Positions 29,377 through 40,643 of a DNA stretch of 64,000 bases are shown piece by piece. Every line of letters begins with the position of its first letter. Position 1 is the stretch's first letter. The position numbers and the translations under genes were made by a program. Below the pieces are notes generated by a model. It did no database searches, was not told the origin of the DNA, and saw only the letters and a list, made by a program, of their open reading frames with translations. Source of the DNA: Clostridiaceae bacterium (lineage in GTDB: Bacteria; Bacillota; Clostridia; DUPQ01); the NCBI GenBank assembly GCA_012838235.1, contig DUPQ01000009.1, forward strand, positions 29,681 through 93,680, given 5' to 3'.

Positions 29377-30693
29377 CTATCTTCCTAATTTCTTTCGGAC
29401 AGCGGCAAGTCCGTCTTTTGCATAAATTGCAAGATTGGAAGCGGGATATTCGTCTATTACCTTCTTAAAAAGTTCTTCGGCTTTTACATAGTCTTCTATT
29501 CCCGCATATGCCTTTGCACTGTGATATATCAAACCTTCTCTGTTTGCCTTGGCAAATTCCGAAAGGCTGTCCTCAACAAATGTATATCCTTTTATAGCAA
29601 TGTTATATTCACCTATCTCGAAGGCGCATTTGGACATTTTATAAACGGCATCGTAGACCATATTGGAATAGAGATTGTCCTTCTCCCATACTTTAACCGA
29701 GTCATAGTCGGGATAACTCTGCCATATATCATAAAAATTACTGTATGCTTCCTTGTATTTCAAATCCTGATACAGTTTGTTGCCGGAATTATATAGAGAA
29801 ATTGCTATATTAGCTTTACATTGGGCAACGGTTTCATTGTACATAGCATAGTCCGCATCGGAGAACTCCGCTTTTGCCGTATCAATCTCATTAAGAACGA
29901 CTAAGGCTTCATCATATTTTTGTGAAACCGAAAGATATTTCCCCTGATACAATCTTTTCTGTTGCAGAAGAATTTCCGATTGATGTTTGTATTTATTGGT
30001 ATCGGAATCGGAATTGTTCAGAGTATCTTCCAGTCTTTTTATCCTGTCTTCATATTGCAGAACGGTTGCCTGATACAATGCCGACTGTTCATGCTTTTCC
30101 TGTGTGAGCTGGGTTATTTTACTGCCGAGATCCGGTTGCGCCGCAATATAATCATCGTGTTTCTTCTTCATGATAAGAATTGCCGCTACCAGTATTAAAA
30201 TAACTACAATAAGTCCTATGATAATGTACATCTGCATTTTAATGAACTTAAGAGGAGTCATTTTACCTTTACTTTTTGCTGCATATGCGGATTTCTTTTT
30301 AACTGAAGGTCTTCTTGTGAACAGCGATTGAAAGAAAGTTTTTATTGATACTTTACCGCCGCTTTTTTCTTTGGTTGCTTTTTTACCTTTGGACTTATCT
30401 TTATCCTCTGTTTTATCCAAGGCTTCCTTCATTTTGTCGCCTAAGGATTTGTCGCTTCCTAAGGAATTTATCTTATCCAGAAGAATCTTTGCTTTCTCAA
30501 ATGTCGGGTCCAGTTTAACCACTCTGGAAAGCTTTATCCTGGCCACATCTATGTTGTACTGACTTATATTATCAATAGCACTGTTATATAACTCACCCAC
30601 ATAAGCATCATCCTCGCTTAACTTCACATTGTCTTTACTCAATGCGTTGAAATCAATCTTTTCCAGATACTTTTGCAGTTCATTAATATCCAT
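29377..30693 (-). CDS. TPR-repeat protein with one central TM and coiled coil
   Basis: C-terminal TPR units (KAYAGIEDYVKAEELFKKVIDEYPAS), TM MYIIIGLIVVILILVAAILI. Confidence 0.82.
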   Translation of the reverse strand: MDINELQKYLEKIDFNALSKDNVKLSEDDAYVGELYNSAIDNISQYNIDVARIKLSRVVKLDPTFEKAKILLDKINSLGSDKSLGDKMKEALDKTEDKDKSKGKKATKEKSGGKVSIKTFFQSLFTRRPSVKKKSAYAAKSKGKMTPLKFIKMQMYIIIGLIVVILILVAAILIMKKKHDDYIAAQPDLGSKITQLTQEKHEQSALYQATVLQYEDRIKRLEDTLNNSDSDTNKYKHQSEILLQQKRLYQGKYLSVSQKYDEALVVLNEIDTAKAEFSDADYAMYNETVAQCKANIAISLYNSGNKLYQDLKYKEAYSNFYDIWQSYPDYDSVKVWEKDNLYSNMVYDAVYKMSKCAFEIGEYNIAIKGYTFVEDSLSEFAKANREGLIYHSAKAYAGIEDYVKAEELFKKVIDEYPASNLAIYAKDGLAAVRKKLGR

Positions 30694-31974
30694 CTACAGC
30701 CCCGTTCTCCTGACGTAATTCTTTACATCCGCTATATAATACAAAGATCCGAATGTGCAAATAACGGTATTATTGTCGGCATTGGCTACCGCATAATCCA
30801 GTCCGTCTTCTATCTTATCAAAAGAATAAGTATTTTTACAGTATTTTTGCATGGTTTGTTGCAATATATCCAATTCTAAAGCCCTGTTACATTGCGTTCT
30901 TATAGCAATGCCCATATCCGCCAAGGGAAATATATCTTCAATCATTTTTTCATATTCTTTGTTCTTCATCACGCCCATTATCAATATCTTTTTCTTATCG
31001 GGAAAGTATTTGATAAGAGTATTTTTCAAACTCCTTACGGCTTCGGGATTATGTGAACCGTCACAGATAATCAAGGGGTTTTTCGATAATACTTCCAGTC
31101 TACCGGGCCATTTTGCATTAAAAAGTCCTTTTCTTATTGCCTCCTCCGAGACCTTCAACTTCGAAGCCTCAACGGCTTTAATAGCGGTGCAGGCATTTTT
31201 CACCTGGTAATCACCGAACATATTTATTCGCAAATCGGTATAACCCTCAAAATCGAATGTATAGCCGAAATCGGAATATCTGATATTTGATATATTTTCA
31301 AAATTCACAACAAAATAAGGTGCTCCCTTTCTTTCCGCCTGTGCCTCTATCACATCATATGTGCACGGCTCATTGTCTCCGTATACCACAACCGGGGATG
31401 CGGGTTTGATTATGCCTGCTTTTTCAAATGCTATTTTCTGCAATGTATCGCCCAACACACCCATATGGTCTTTCTCAATGGTGCATATGACGGTAACTAA
31501 CGGTGATTTGATGACATTGGTGGCATCCAGCCGACCTCCCAACCCTACTTCCAAAACTACCGTATTACAGCGTTTCTGTTTAAAATAAAGCATTGCAACC
31601 GCGGTATTTATCTCAAACTCAGTAGGATGATTGTACCCCTGCTCCAGCATCATATCAATACAGTCCTTAACCTTCTGTACATGAGCTACCAGGCTTCTGT
31701 TATCGATATTTTTAAAATCCACCTGCATTCTTTCGCCGAACTTCTCGATATACGGGGAGATGAACAAACCTGTTCTGTATCCGGCCGCATGTAACATATG
31801 AGCAATATAGTTGCATGTGGAGCCTTTTCCGTTGGTTCCGCCCACATGAATGAATTTCAAATCATTTTGAGGGTTGTCCAGTAAATCCAGCAGTTTTGTT
31901 ATATTGATAAGCCCCAGTTTGGAACCGAATTTGCCTACCGAGTGTATGTATTTTATTGCTTCCTCATAGTTCAT
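30694..31974 (-). CDS. folC: Bifunctional folylpolyglutamate synthase/dihydrofolate synthase
   Basis: IHVGGTNGKGSTCNYIAHML, VVLEVGLGGRLDATNV, GDYQVKNA, ICDGSHNPEA. Confidence 0.95.
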   Translation of the reverse strand: MNYEEAIKYIHSVGKFGSKLGLINITKLLDLLDNPQNDLKFIHVGGTNGKGSTCNYIAHMLHAAGYRTGLFISPYIEKFGERMQVDFKNIDNRSLVAHVQKVKDCIDMMLEQGYNHPTEFEINTAVAMLYFKQKRCNTVVLEVGLGGRLDATNVIKSPLVTVICTIEKDHMGVLGDTLQKIAFEKAGIIKPASPVVVYGDNEPCTYDVIEAQAERKGAPYFVVNFENISNIRYSDFGYTFDFEGYTDLRINMFGDYQVKNACTAIKAVEASKLKVSEEAIRKGLFNAKWPGRLEVLSKNPLIICDGSHNPEAVRSLKNTLIKYFPDKKKILIMGVMKNKEYEKMIEDIFPLADMGIAIRTQCNRALELDILQQTMQKYCKNTYSFDKIEDGLDYAVANADNNTVICTFGSLYYIADVKNYVRRTGL

Positions 31975-31977
31975 ATA

Positions 31978-34749
31978 TTACGCTCCGCAACACTTCTTAT
32001 ATTTCTTTCCGCTTCCGCAGGGACAGGGGTCGTTACGACCGACTTTTGTATTGGAGGAAACGGCAGGTTTCCGTACATCATCCGGAGCCGTCTGCGCATT
32101 TATTCTTATCTTGCTCTCTTCATTCTTTACTTCGGTCTGTTTATGAACGGAAAATATTTTTTTCAGTGCTTCCTCCTGTATGCTGTTGGTCATTTCCTCG
32201 AACATCATATATCCTTCAAACTTATACTCCATAACCGGGTCTTTCTGCCCGAAAGCTCTCAATCCTATCCCCGAACGCAACTGATCCATTGCGTCGATAT
32301 GATCCATCCAGTGTATATCCACCGTCCGAAGCAGTATAATTCTTTCCAGCTCCCTCATAAGGGAGGGACTCAGTTCCGCCTCTTTGTCGTCATAATCCTT
32401 ACTGTATGAGTCTATAAGCATCTGACGGAAGGATTTTTCATTGTAGTCGGCATCGGCGGTATTGCCTTTCAACAACGGGTTATATTGTTTGGGCAGCATT
32501 TCGTTTAATCTGTCGGAAATTGCCTGCATATTCCAATCGTTTGACCTGTTGCTCTGACAGTAATCATCTGTCAGTCTGGTAAGTACCGACTCTAACATCT
32601 TCAGATAACTGCCTTTCATATCGGTACCGTCAAGTACCTGCCTTCTCTGACTGTAAATAAGGTTCCTCTGAGTATTCATTACGTCGTCATACTGAATAAC
32701 CGTCTTACGTCTCTGGAAGTTGACACCTTCTATTCTCTTCTGTGCCGTTTCAATGGTATTGGTTATTATCTTGGCTTCAATGGGTATGTCATCGGGAACA
32801 TTCAGTACATTCATCATATTGGCCAATCTGTCCTGTGCAAAAAGACGCATCAGATCATCTTCCAGCGACAGATAGAATCTGCTCATACCGGGATCGCCCT
32901 GACGCCCCGCTCTACCTCTTAACTGGTTGTCAATTCTTCTGGATTCATGCCGCTCGGTAGCAAGTATATACAGGCCGCCTTTTTCCAGCACTCTCTTTCT
33001 GTCTTCTTCAATAAGTTTCTTGAAGTCGGCCTCATACTGACGGTAAAGGTTCCTTGCCTCTATAACCGCCTCATCGTCGGTCTCATTAAAACTGTCTGCT
33101 TGCAGTAAAATATTTTCATCAAATATCTCTTTTTTAAGTTTCTGCATAGCCATATATCCCGCATTACCTCCGAGAACAATGTCCGTTCCTCTGCCCGCCA
33201 TGTTGGTAGCTATGGTTACCGCTCCGGGTTTTCCGGCTTGAGCCACAATTTCCGCTTCTCTTTCATGATGCTTGGCATTGAGTACTTCATGCTTTATTCC
33301 CCTTCTTCTCAGCATAAGACTGAGTTCTTCCGACTTTTCAATGGATATGGTTCCTATCAAAACCGGCTGCTGTCTTTGAGAACACTCTATTATATCGGCC
33401 ACAATGGCATCTAATTTGGCTTTTCTGGTGGTATAGACCACATCGGGATAATCTTCCCTTATTACCGGTTTATTGGTCGGAATAGCGATTACATCAAGTT
33501 TGTATATCTCCCGGAATTCCTCCTCTTCGGTCAATGCCGTTCCGGTCATACCGGAAAGCTTACCGTACATACGGAAAAAGTTCTGGAAGGTTATTGTGGC
33601 AAGAGTCTTGTTTTCCCTTTCCACCTTGACATTTTCCTTTGCTTCTATTGCCTGATGAAGTCCCTCGGAATATCTTCTTCCGAACATCATTCTGCCGGTA
33701 AACTCGTCTATTATTATAATCTGGTTATCCTTTACCACATAATCCACATCGCGGGTCATTATGCTCTGTGCTTTTATTGCATTATTTATATGATGCAAAA
33801 GACCGGTATTCTCATACGATGTCAGATTTTCCACATTGAAATATCGTTCGGCTTTCTCCACTCCCTTGGGTGTAAGCGATGCCGTCCGGTTTTTTTCATC
33901 CACAATATAGTCGGGTTTGTCGGGAGCATACTCATCCTCTTCTTCCTGACCGGTCAACTCCATTATTCTTTGCAGTTTGCCGCCGCTGTCTTCTTCAATA
34001 ACCACTTTCTTTTTAAGTGTCTTGGCAAAATTATCCGCACGTTTGTACAAATTGGAAGACTGTTCTCCCGCTCCGGATATGATAAGAGGTGTTCTTGCTT
34101 CGTCAATTAAAATACTGTCCACTTCGTCGACAATGGCAAAGTGAAGATCCCTTTGCACCAGCTCTTCTTTTCTTGTGACCATGTTGTCTCTTAAGTAGTC
34201 GAATCCCAACTCGTTGTTCGTGCAGTATGTTATATCGGAATTATATGCGTTTTCTCTTTGTTCCTTGGTAAGGCCGTAGACAATCAAGCCGACTGACAGT
34301 CCCAAGAAGTTATACAGTTTTCCCATCCATTCGCTGTCTCTTTTAGCCAGGTAGTCGTTCACCGTAACTACATGAACACCTTTGCCCGAAAGAGCATTCA
34401 GATAAACCGGCAGCGTAGCGACAAGTGTCTTTCCTTCTCCGGTTTTCATTTCCGCAATTCTGCCCTGATGCAGTACTATTCCTCCTATCAACTGTACTTT
34501 ATACGGGGTCATATGCAGTACTCTGGTCGAAGCTTCTCTGCATACCGCAAATGCTTCCACAAGAATATCGTCCAATGTCTCTCCGTCTTCCAGACGTTGC
34601 TTAAAAAGATTAGTATATGCCCGAAGTTGTGCATCGGTCTTACCCTTCATTTCATCGGCCAGAGCCTCTATATCTTCCACAAGCGGCAGTATTTTCTTAA
34701 TCTCTCTGTCGCTGTATGTACCGAAAATCTTATCCAGTATTCTACCCAT
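31978..34749 (-). CDS. secA: Preprotein translocase subunit SecA
   Basis: [54 protein letters not shown]-terminal zinc motif [14 protein letters not shown]. Confidence 0.98.
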   Translation of the reverse strand: MGRILDKIFGTYSDREIKKILPLVEDIEALADEMKGKTDAQLRAYTNLFKQRLEDGETLDDILVEAFAVCREASTRVLHMTPYKVQLIGGIVLHQGRIAEMKTGEGKTLVATLPVYLNALSGKGVHVVTVNDYLAKRDSEWMGKLYNFLGLSVGLIVYGLTKEQRENAYNSDITYCTNNELGFDYLRDNMVTRKEELVQRDLHFAIVDEVDSILIDEARTPLIISGAGEQSSNLYKRADNFAKTLKKKVVIEEDSGGKLQRIMELTGQEEEDEYAPDKPDYIVDEKNRTASLTPKGVEKAERYFNVENLTSYENTGLLHHINNAIKAQSIMTRDVDYVVKDNQIIIIDEFTGRMMFGRRYSEGLHQAIEAKENVKVERENKTLATITFQNFFRMYGKLSGMTGTALTEEEEFREIYKLDVIAIPTNKPVIREDYPDVVYTTRKAKLDAIVADIIECSQRQQPVLIGTISIEKSEELSLMLRRRGIKHEVLNAKHHEREAEIVAQAGKPGAVTIATNMAGRGTDIVLGGNAGYMAMQKLKKEIFDENILLQADSFNETDDEAVIEARNLYRQYEADFKKLIEEDRKRVLEKGGLYILATERHESRRIDNQLRGRAGRQGDPGMSRFYLSLEDDLMRLFAQDRLANMMNVLNVPDDIPIEAKIITNTIETAQKRIEGVNFQRRKTVIQYDDVMNTQRNLIYSQRRQVLDGTDMKGSYLKMLESVLTRLTDDYCQSNRSNDWNMQAISDRLNEMLPKQYNPLLKGNTADADYNEKSFRQMLIDSYSKDYDDKEAELSPSLMRELERIILLRTVDIHWMDHIDAMDQLRSGIGLRAFGQKDPVMEYKFEGYMMFEEMTNSIQEEALKKIFSVHKQTEVKNEESKIRINAQTAPDDVRKPAVSSNTKVGRNDPCPCGSGKKYKKCCGA

Positions 34750-35038
34750 TAATTTCTCCTAATCTTTTCAAAACGGTTGTATACCCTTCCGCTCCGTAGT
34801 TCAAGCATTTGGCAACTCTGCTTATTGTAGCAGCCGAGGCCCCGGTCTTTACTGAAATATCGGCATATGTATGCTTGTTATCCAACATCTTTGCAACACA
34901 AAGCCGCTGAGCCATTGCTTTAATCTCCGCAACGGTGCATAAATCCTCGAAAAAGATGTAGCATTCGTCTTTGTTTTTCAAAGAAAGTATTGCATCAAAT
35001 AAATAGTCGGTCTCTTTTGATTTAAGTTTCTTATTCAT
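34742..35038 (-). CDS. YerC/YecD (TrpR-related) family protein
   Basis: 98 aa; [54 protein letters not shown]. Confidence 0.93.
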   Translation of the reverse strand: MNKKLKSKETDYLFDAILSLKNKDECYIFFEDLCTVAEIKAMAQRLCVAKMLDNKHTYADISVKTGASAATISRVAKCLNYGAEGYTTVLKRLGEING

Positions 35039-35047
35039 TTTTAGTTT

Positions 35048-36049
35048 TCACCTCATTTTCTTTCGAAACTCCCAAGCCGTGGCTATAATATCCTCTATGT
35101 CCGTAAACTCGGGTACCCATCCCAATTCCTTCTTTATCTTTTCGCTGGACGCAATAAGTACAGCAGGGTCTCCTTGTCGTCTTTTTGTTATTTCCGTCTT
35201 TATATCCGCACCGGTAACATGCTTTACCGCATCAATTATCTGATTTACCGAAAAACCCTTTTCGCTTCCCAGGTTATATATCATGCTAATACCGGAATTC
35301 TCGCTCTTCCTTTCCAAGTTAATAGAATCATTTATCATCTTTTCTAATGCCAGAAGATGTGCCGTCGCCAGATCGCTGACATGGATATAGTCTCTTATGC
35401 AGGTTCCGTCAAAGGTATCGTAATCATCTCCGAATACCAGAAGTTTATCTATTTTTCCCAACGCTACATCTAAAGCAATGGGTATAAGGTGTGTTTCCAC
35501 AGCCCTTTTCTCCCCTATCCTGCCGCTTACGTGGCTTCCCGCTGCATTAAAGTATCTCAATGCCGCATAATTTATACCGTAAGCCTTTGAAGCCCATTTG
35601 AGCATTCTTTCCACCGCCAGTTTGGTTTCACCGTATGCGTTTGTGGGAAAGGTGTCGGCAGTTTCTTTTATGGGAGAAGGGCTTTCCCCGTATACCGCGG
35701 CACTGGAGGAAAACACTATATTATTTATACCGTACATATCCATATACTTTAGTATCTGCAATGTCCCGGCCACATTGTTCTCATAATATTTCAGAGGATG
35801 TGCCATGCTTTCGCCTACCAGTGAATATGCTGCAAAATGTATTATTCCTTCTATCTCATTCTCTTTAAACAGCTTTGCCATGGCTTTTTCGTCTTTAATA
35901 TCCGTCTGATAAAACTTATTTGCAAGCACCGCTTCTTTATTACCGGTAGATAAATCATCAACAACTACCACCTCATAGCCTTTTTCCAACAAATGCAGTA
36001 CCATATGCGAGCCTATATAACCTGCTCCTCCGGTTACTAAAATACTCAT
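35048..36049 (-). CDS. galE: UDP-glucose 4-epimerase
   Basis: MSILVTGGAGYIGSHMVLHLLEKGYEVVVVDDLSTG, SSSAAVYG, RYFNAAGSH. Confidence 0.97.
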   Translation of the reverse strand: MSILVTGGAGYIGSHMVLHLLEKGYEVVVVDDLSTGNKEAVLANKFYQTDIKDEKAMAKLFKENEIEGIIHFAAYSLVGESMAHPLKYYENNVAGTLQILKYMDMYGINNIVFSSSAAVYGESPSPIKETADTFPTNAYGETKLAVERMLKWASKAYGINYAALRYFNAAGSHVSGRIGEKRAVETHLIPIALDVALGKIDKLLVFGDDYDTFDGTCIRDYIHVSDLATAHLLALEKMINDSINLERKSENSGISMIYNLGSEKGFSVNQIIDAVKHVTGADIKTEITKRRQGDPAVLIASSEKIKKELGWVPEFTDIEDIIATAWEFRKKMR

Positions 36050-37213
36050 CTATATCTCCTTAACCCCGTCGGAAATTTCGCAGATATAGAAAGATGCGTT
36101 GTATCCGATAACTTCCTGATAAACTCTGCCTATATCTTCAATAAAATCCTTTACCGATTGCTTCTTCACAATGGAAACCGTACAGCCGCCGAAACCCGCT
36201 CCCGTCATTCTGGAACCTAATACATCTTTCTGCATCCATGCACTTTCCACAAGCACATCCAGTTCCTTACACGATACCTCATAAAGATCACGTAAAGAAA
36301 TATGTGACAGATTGAGGTATTTACAGAAAGAATATATGTCGCCTTTCTTTAATGCTTTGACACTGTCCAAAACCCGTAAATTTTCACATACCGCATGCTC
36401 CGCTCTCTTTCTGCAATCGGCATCGGTAATATCGTCTGCACAGGATAAAAACTCCTTATAGGTAAAATCACATAAATTCAACTTGTCGGGAAACTTCTTC
36501 TGCATATCGGCCAACGCCTGTTCACACTCCGCTCTTCTTTTGTTGTACATTGACGAACCCAACGACCGCTTTTTATTGGTGTTGGATATAACTATCGAAT
36601 AGTCGTCAAGTTTTATAGGTATATACTCATATTCCAATGAATTACAATCCAGCAGCATGGCATGGTCTTTTAACCCCATTGCCGAAGCAAACTGGTCCAT
36701 TATACCGCATTTCACGCCGACATACTCATGTTCCGCCTTCTGACACAACAGGGCTATGTCCATCTTGTCCGTTTTATGGCCGTAAAGTTGCAACATTGCA
36801 TATGCAGTCACAACCTCAATCGCGGCAGATGAGGATAAACCGCTTCCTAAAGGCACCTTGTCGTCAAATATGAACTCCGCACCTTTTACTTTAATGCCTT
36901 TCTTTAAAATCTGATCAATGACTCCGAGCTGATAATTGCCCCATTTCAAGTCTTTATACTGTTCAAGACTATTCATGTCCGCTTCCACTACATAACCCAA
37001 ATCGGTAGCATACAGTTTTATTATGTCATCTTTCCTTTTTCTTACAGCAACAGTGGATACTTTATCTATTGCCGCGGGAAAAACATATCCTCCGTTGTAA
37101 TCGATATGTTCCCCTATTAAATTGACTCTTCCGGGCGCCTGAAAGTATCTGATACTCTCCTCGGAACTGCCGTATACATTATTCAAAATATTTGCCAACT
37201 CTTCTTTTATCAT
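36050..37213 (-). CDS. galK: Galactokinase
   Basis: APGRVNLIGEHIDYNGGYVFPAAID, PLGSGLSSSAAIEV, RMTGAGFGGCTVSIV. Confidence 0.97.
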   Translation of the reverse strand: MIKEELANILNNVYGSSEESIRYFQAPGRVNLIGEHIDYNGGYVFPAAIDKVSTVAVRKRKDDIIKLYATDLGYVVEADMNSLEQYKDLKWGNYQLGVIDQILKKGIKVKGAEFIFDDKVPLGSGLSSSAAIEVVTAYAMLQLYGHKTDKMDIALLCQKAEHEYVGVKCGIMDQFASAMGLKDHAMLLDCNSLEYEYIPIKLDDYSIVISNTNKKRSLGSSMYNKRRAECEQALADMQKKFPDKLNLCDFTYKEFLSCADDITDADCRKRAEHAVCENLRVLDSVKALKKGDIYSFCKYLNLSHISLRDLYEVSCKELDVLVESAWMQKDVLGSRMTGAGFGGCTVSIVKKQSVKDFIEDIGRVYQEVIGYNASFYICEISDGVKEI

Positions 37214-37216
37214 AAA

Positions 37217-38206
37217 CTATTCACCTTTTGTATTTCCTTTTCCCGTTACAAATCTTCTATATGCCGCTCTCAACTCTTCCGCTTTCTCCTCCACAGAAGT
37301 GGGATTGCAGTGTGCCCATGCTCCGGTCTCGCTGGATGCATTGTACTTTATTTTATCTCTCGCTCTCATCGGAGGGAAAAACTCCACATGAAAATGATAA
37401 TAGTCATAGTGCTCACCCGTATTTACCGGTGCCTGATGCATACACATCATATACGGGAATGTAAATCCGAAAAGACTGTCCAACGTACCTGCAGCAATCT
37501 TTAAAGTCTTAGCAAAGTCCGATGATTCCTTTTCGGTAAATTGAGTAATATATTGTATATGTCTTTTGGAAGAAATATATATACCGTACGGATATTCGGT
37601 AAAAAACGGAAGATAAACTATGAAACTGTCGTTCTGGAATATAACCCGTTGAGCAAAACTTATTTCTTCTCCGTTCATGTCGCATATGAGACATCTGCCG
37701 GTATTATCGGCATGTTCTTTGCAAGATTGCAATTCCAGCTCCAACTTCTTGGGTATAAAAGGATAACCGTAAATCTGCCCGTGAGGATGCGGCATGGTAA
37801 CTCCTACAGCCTCTCCCCTGTTTTCGAATATGAAAACATACTTTATCAACTTATCGGAAGATATCTCGATAAACCGCTGCTTCCAAAGTTTTACCAGTTC
37901 ATTCAGATGCAAATCGTCCAATTCGGGTAATGTCGCATGGTGATCGGAAGAATACAGTATAACTTCACATTTACCGTACAACGGTGCGGTTTTATACAAA
38001 TCCGTTGCCACATTATCGGGAATCGGAGGATTTTGAGACAGTGCGGGAAAATCATTGTCATATTTCATGACAATATAGTCTTTCGGTACCTTTTCACTGC
38101 CTTTACAGAAAGGACACCAGTTTTTGGGCATCTGCGGTCTGTTTTGTCTGTGCGATGCCACCATTACCCAGTCTTTTATCAAAGGATGCCATCTTAATTC
38201 AGCCAT
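37217..38206 (-). CDS. galT: Galactose-1-phosphate uridylyltransferase
   Basis: WCPFCKGSE, ENRGEAVGVTMPHPHGQIYGYPFIP, HFHVEFFPP. Confidence 0.96.
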   Translation of the reverse strand: MAELRWHPLIKDWVMVASHRQNRPQMPKNWCPFCKGSEKVPKDYIVMKYDNDFPALSQNPPIPDNVATDLYKTAPLYGKCEVILYSSDHHATLPELDDLHLNELVKLWKQRFIEISSDKLIKYVFIFENRGEAVGVTMPHPHGQIYGYPFIPKKLELELQSCKEHADNTGRCLICDMNGEEISFAQRVIFQNDSFIVYLPFFTEYPYGIYISSKRHIQYITQFTEKESSDFAKTLKIAAGTLDSLFGFTFPYMMCMHQAPVNTGEHYDYYHFHVEFFPPMRARDKIKYNASSETGAWAHCNPTSVEEKAEELRAAYRRFVTGKGNTKGE

Positions 38207-38209
38207 AAT

Positions 38210-39112
38210 CTATTTGTCACTCCCTAAGTTATAGTAAATTTTGGAATACGGCGGAACCGACTCCATAAGCCATACCGACGCACCAATTACCGAATCATGC
38301 CCTATTACCGTATCCCCGCCCAATATTGTTGCATGTGAGTATATAACCACATTGTCTTCTATTTTAGGGTGTCGCTTTATACCTTTAACGGGATTGCCGT
38401 TTGCGTCCAACTTAAAGCTTTTTGCACCTAAAGTAACACCCTGATATATCTTTACATTATCCCCTATTTCCGTAGTCTCTCCTATTACTATACCGGTACC
38501 GTGGTCCATGAAGAAATGCTCTCCTATACTGGCTCCCGGGTGAATATCTATGCCGGTAACTCTGTGACCGTACTCGTTCATCATTCTGGGAATTAAAGGC
38601 ACTTTGAGTTTATATAACTCGTGAGCTATTCTGTGAATGCTCATCATCTCCAGTGACGGATAGCTTAATAATATCTCCTCAAAACTCTGAGCTGCGGGGT
38701 CACCCACATATGCGGCATGAATATCGGTCTGTAACTTTCTTCGTATTTTTGGCATTTTATCCAGGAAGGTAATAATAATTTCATCAAGATTAATCGGGCA
38801 ATTGTCGCAGTCCTTGTCACACTTGTAACTGAATACACTCTCTAAAATCTCTCTTAACTCAATTGCGGCTTCCCTTAAGTTGTTGCCTATAAGCATATCC
38901 ACATTGGCTTTGCTTATGGAGCATTTTTCATACACCCCGGGAAACAGAGCCGAGCGTAAAAGAAACAGTATATTCTTTACCCGCTCTTTCCCCGCCAGAG
39001 ATATTGTGTTTTCACGTAAATAATAGTCGTCATTGAGTGCTTCCAGTTGTGATGCTATTTCCGGAAGCTCATTATTAATCCATTCACCAAGTTTGTTGCC
39101 TTTTTTGTCCAT
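38210..39112 (-). CDS. cysE: Serine O-acetyltransferase (EpsC-type)
   Basis: DIHPGASIGEHFFMDHGTGIVIGETTEIGDNVKIYQGVTLGAKSF hexapeptide repeats; ATG 39112 behind GGAGGA. Confidence 0.93.
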   Translation of the reverse strand: MDKKGNKLGEWINNELPEIASQLEALNDDYYLRENTISLAGKERVKNILFLLRSALFPGVYEKCSISKANVDMLIGNNLREAAIELREILESVFSYKCDKDCDNCPINLDEIIITFLDKMPKIRRKLQTDIHAAYVGDPAAQSFEEILLSYPSLEMMSIHRIAHELYKLKVPLIPRMMNEYGHRVTGIDIHPGASIGEHFFMDHGTGIVIGETTEIGDNVKIYQGVTLGAKSFKLDANGNPVKGIKRHPKIEDNVVIYSHATILGGDTVIGHDSVIGASVWLMESVPPYSKIYYNLGSDK

Positions 39113-39251
39113 TTCTCCTCCGCTAATCAGCAACATACATTATACAACAATTAGAAGATAAATAATTAACAAAAGAAGAAATAATGCACCGATTCATCAC
39201 TTCAGTTGACTGAATTAACTCAAGGCACTTTAAAAAAGGCTTAATATAGGG

Positions 39252-39286
39252 TATAATAGTAAATGAATTTACTAATCCGTTCGGAT
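39252..39286 (+). promoter_or_regulatory. -10 box and adjacent ATCCG-TT-CGGAT palindrome upstream of lipoprotein 1
   Basis: TATAAT 39252-39257; perfect palindrome 39275-39286 at about +11 to +22, conserved upstream of the paralog. Confidence 0.65.
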
Positions 39287-39320
39287 AGTACGAAAGTTAT
39301 CAAATACGGGAGAAACTGTT

Positions 39321-40556
39321 ATGAACAAAAAACTATACTTAGCGGTAGCTGTTTTGCTGATACTGTCCTTTATATTATGCTCCTGCCGTAAAGAAGCCCA
39401 AATAGTTCCGGCACCGACGGAAACCGAAGATACCGGCTTGGTTATACTGCAACCGGACTTGTCTCTTCCGGATGAGTATTACACATCCATGAATCAGGGA
39501 GCTAAAATATGGCATTGCTATCTCAATACTCCCTACGGCAAATATCATAATGTAGAAGGTTTCATTCACTATTCCCAATACGGAAATACGAAATTTATGA
39601 CATTATGTCAAAAAGAAAATTGTCCGCATAAGTACGATGATTGTGATGCATATGTCGGAAAAAACACTCAGATAGGTTATTATCATGGAAATATATATTT
39701 TGTGCAAAGAGCGGGCAATATGTTAATGACACTTTACAAAATGAATATGGACGGAACCGAACGTCAGACCGTAAAAGCAATTATTACCGATATACAACTT
39801 TCCATCAAGGAAATGCACGGTTTCTTTCACTCGGGTTATTACTATTTTGTATTGACCGACGATCAATACATGGGGTCCCGGTTCAACACCGATAAAAACC
39901 TCTATCGCATCAGATTGGACGACGATTCTCCGTATGAATCGGTTTTCTGCCATGATATAATTCCGATGGCTTACCGATTTACTTTAGTCGACAATAATGT
40001 ATTCTTCTATGTCCGGACGGGAACCTACACTGAAGGTACCAAAAACCCGGAAAACTTTGCTGTAGATTTTGAACTGTATAAGCTATCTCTTACAGACAAT
40101 GAATTATGTTTATTGACGGACAACTGGTCGGATTTTACCAACTGCTATTTCGATTCGGAGAACGGATACTGCTATAAACATAATGACGGTTTCTATGTAT
40201 TGAACCTTGCCACAAAGGAGAAGACCAAAGTTGCCGATTCCGCAATTAAAGGCGGTTGGGGAACGGTTGCTCACTTCTATCCCGACAACATTTATGTTAT
40301 TGCTTTTAAAAAGACCAAGAATAACAGAGGTCATGACAGATATTATGACGACCAGACTTTGTATATACTTGATTGGGAGTATAACATTGTGAATATTTAC
40401 AATAATCCGACTTCAAGTACGGAAGCGGGATTCTTAATTGATGATACCGGTAACTGTATTGTACTGTCTACCGATTCACATAAACCGCCCGATTATTTCA
40501 TATATAAATCGGATTTCGGAATGAAAAGTCTTAAATTGTATGAGATTACACATTGA
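39321..40556 (+). CDS. Secreted lipoprotein, TolB/DUF5050-like propeller (paralog 1)
   Basis: Lipobox ILCSC; MTLCQKENCPHKYDDCDAYVG Cys/His motif; repeated YKMNMDGTERQ beta-propeller-like units. Confidence 0.8.
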   Translation: MNKKLYLAVAVLLILSFILCSCRKEAQIVPAPTETEDTGLVILQPDLSLPDEYYTSMNQGAKIWHCYLNTPYGKYHNVEGFIHYSQYGNTKFMTLCQKENCPHKYDDCDAYVGKNTQIGYYHGNIYFVQRAGNMLMTLYKMNMDGTERQTVKAIITDIQLSIKEMHGFFHSGYYYFVLTDDQYMGSRFNTDKNLYRIRLDDDSPYESVFCHDIIPMAYRFTLVDNNVFFYVRTGTYTEGTKNPENFAVDFELYKLSLTDNELCLLTDNWSDFTNCYFDSENGYCYKHNDGFYVLNLATKEKTKVADSAIKGGWGTVAHFYPDNIYVIAFKKTKNNRGHDRYYDDQTLYILDWEYNIVNIYNNPTSSTEAGFLIDDTGNCIVLSTDSHKPPDYFIYKSDFGMKSLKLYEITH

Positions 40557-40589
40557 TTGCTGATTATATGCCTTCCTTTATATCGAAAT

Positions 40590-40611
40590 ATGAACTTTTA
40601 ATGAACTTTTA
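40590..40611 (+). promoter_or_regulatory. Perfect tandem 11-mer (ATGAACTTTTA)x2 upstream of lipoprotein 2 promoter
   Basis: Read directly; 11-bp period, ends about 33 bp before TATAAT at 40644-40649. Confidence 0.75.
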
Positions 40612-40643
40612 CCCAAAGCACTTCAAACGAGCTTTATAATAAG

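Noticed and set aside
39198-39219. Possible 11-bp repeat in the first lipoprotein promoter (CACTTCAGTTG/ACTGAATTAAC)
   Set aside because: Aligned to the second promoter's repeats it shares only a few bases; not enough to call the same operator.
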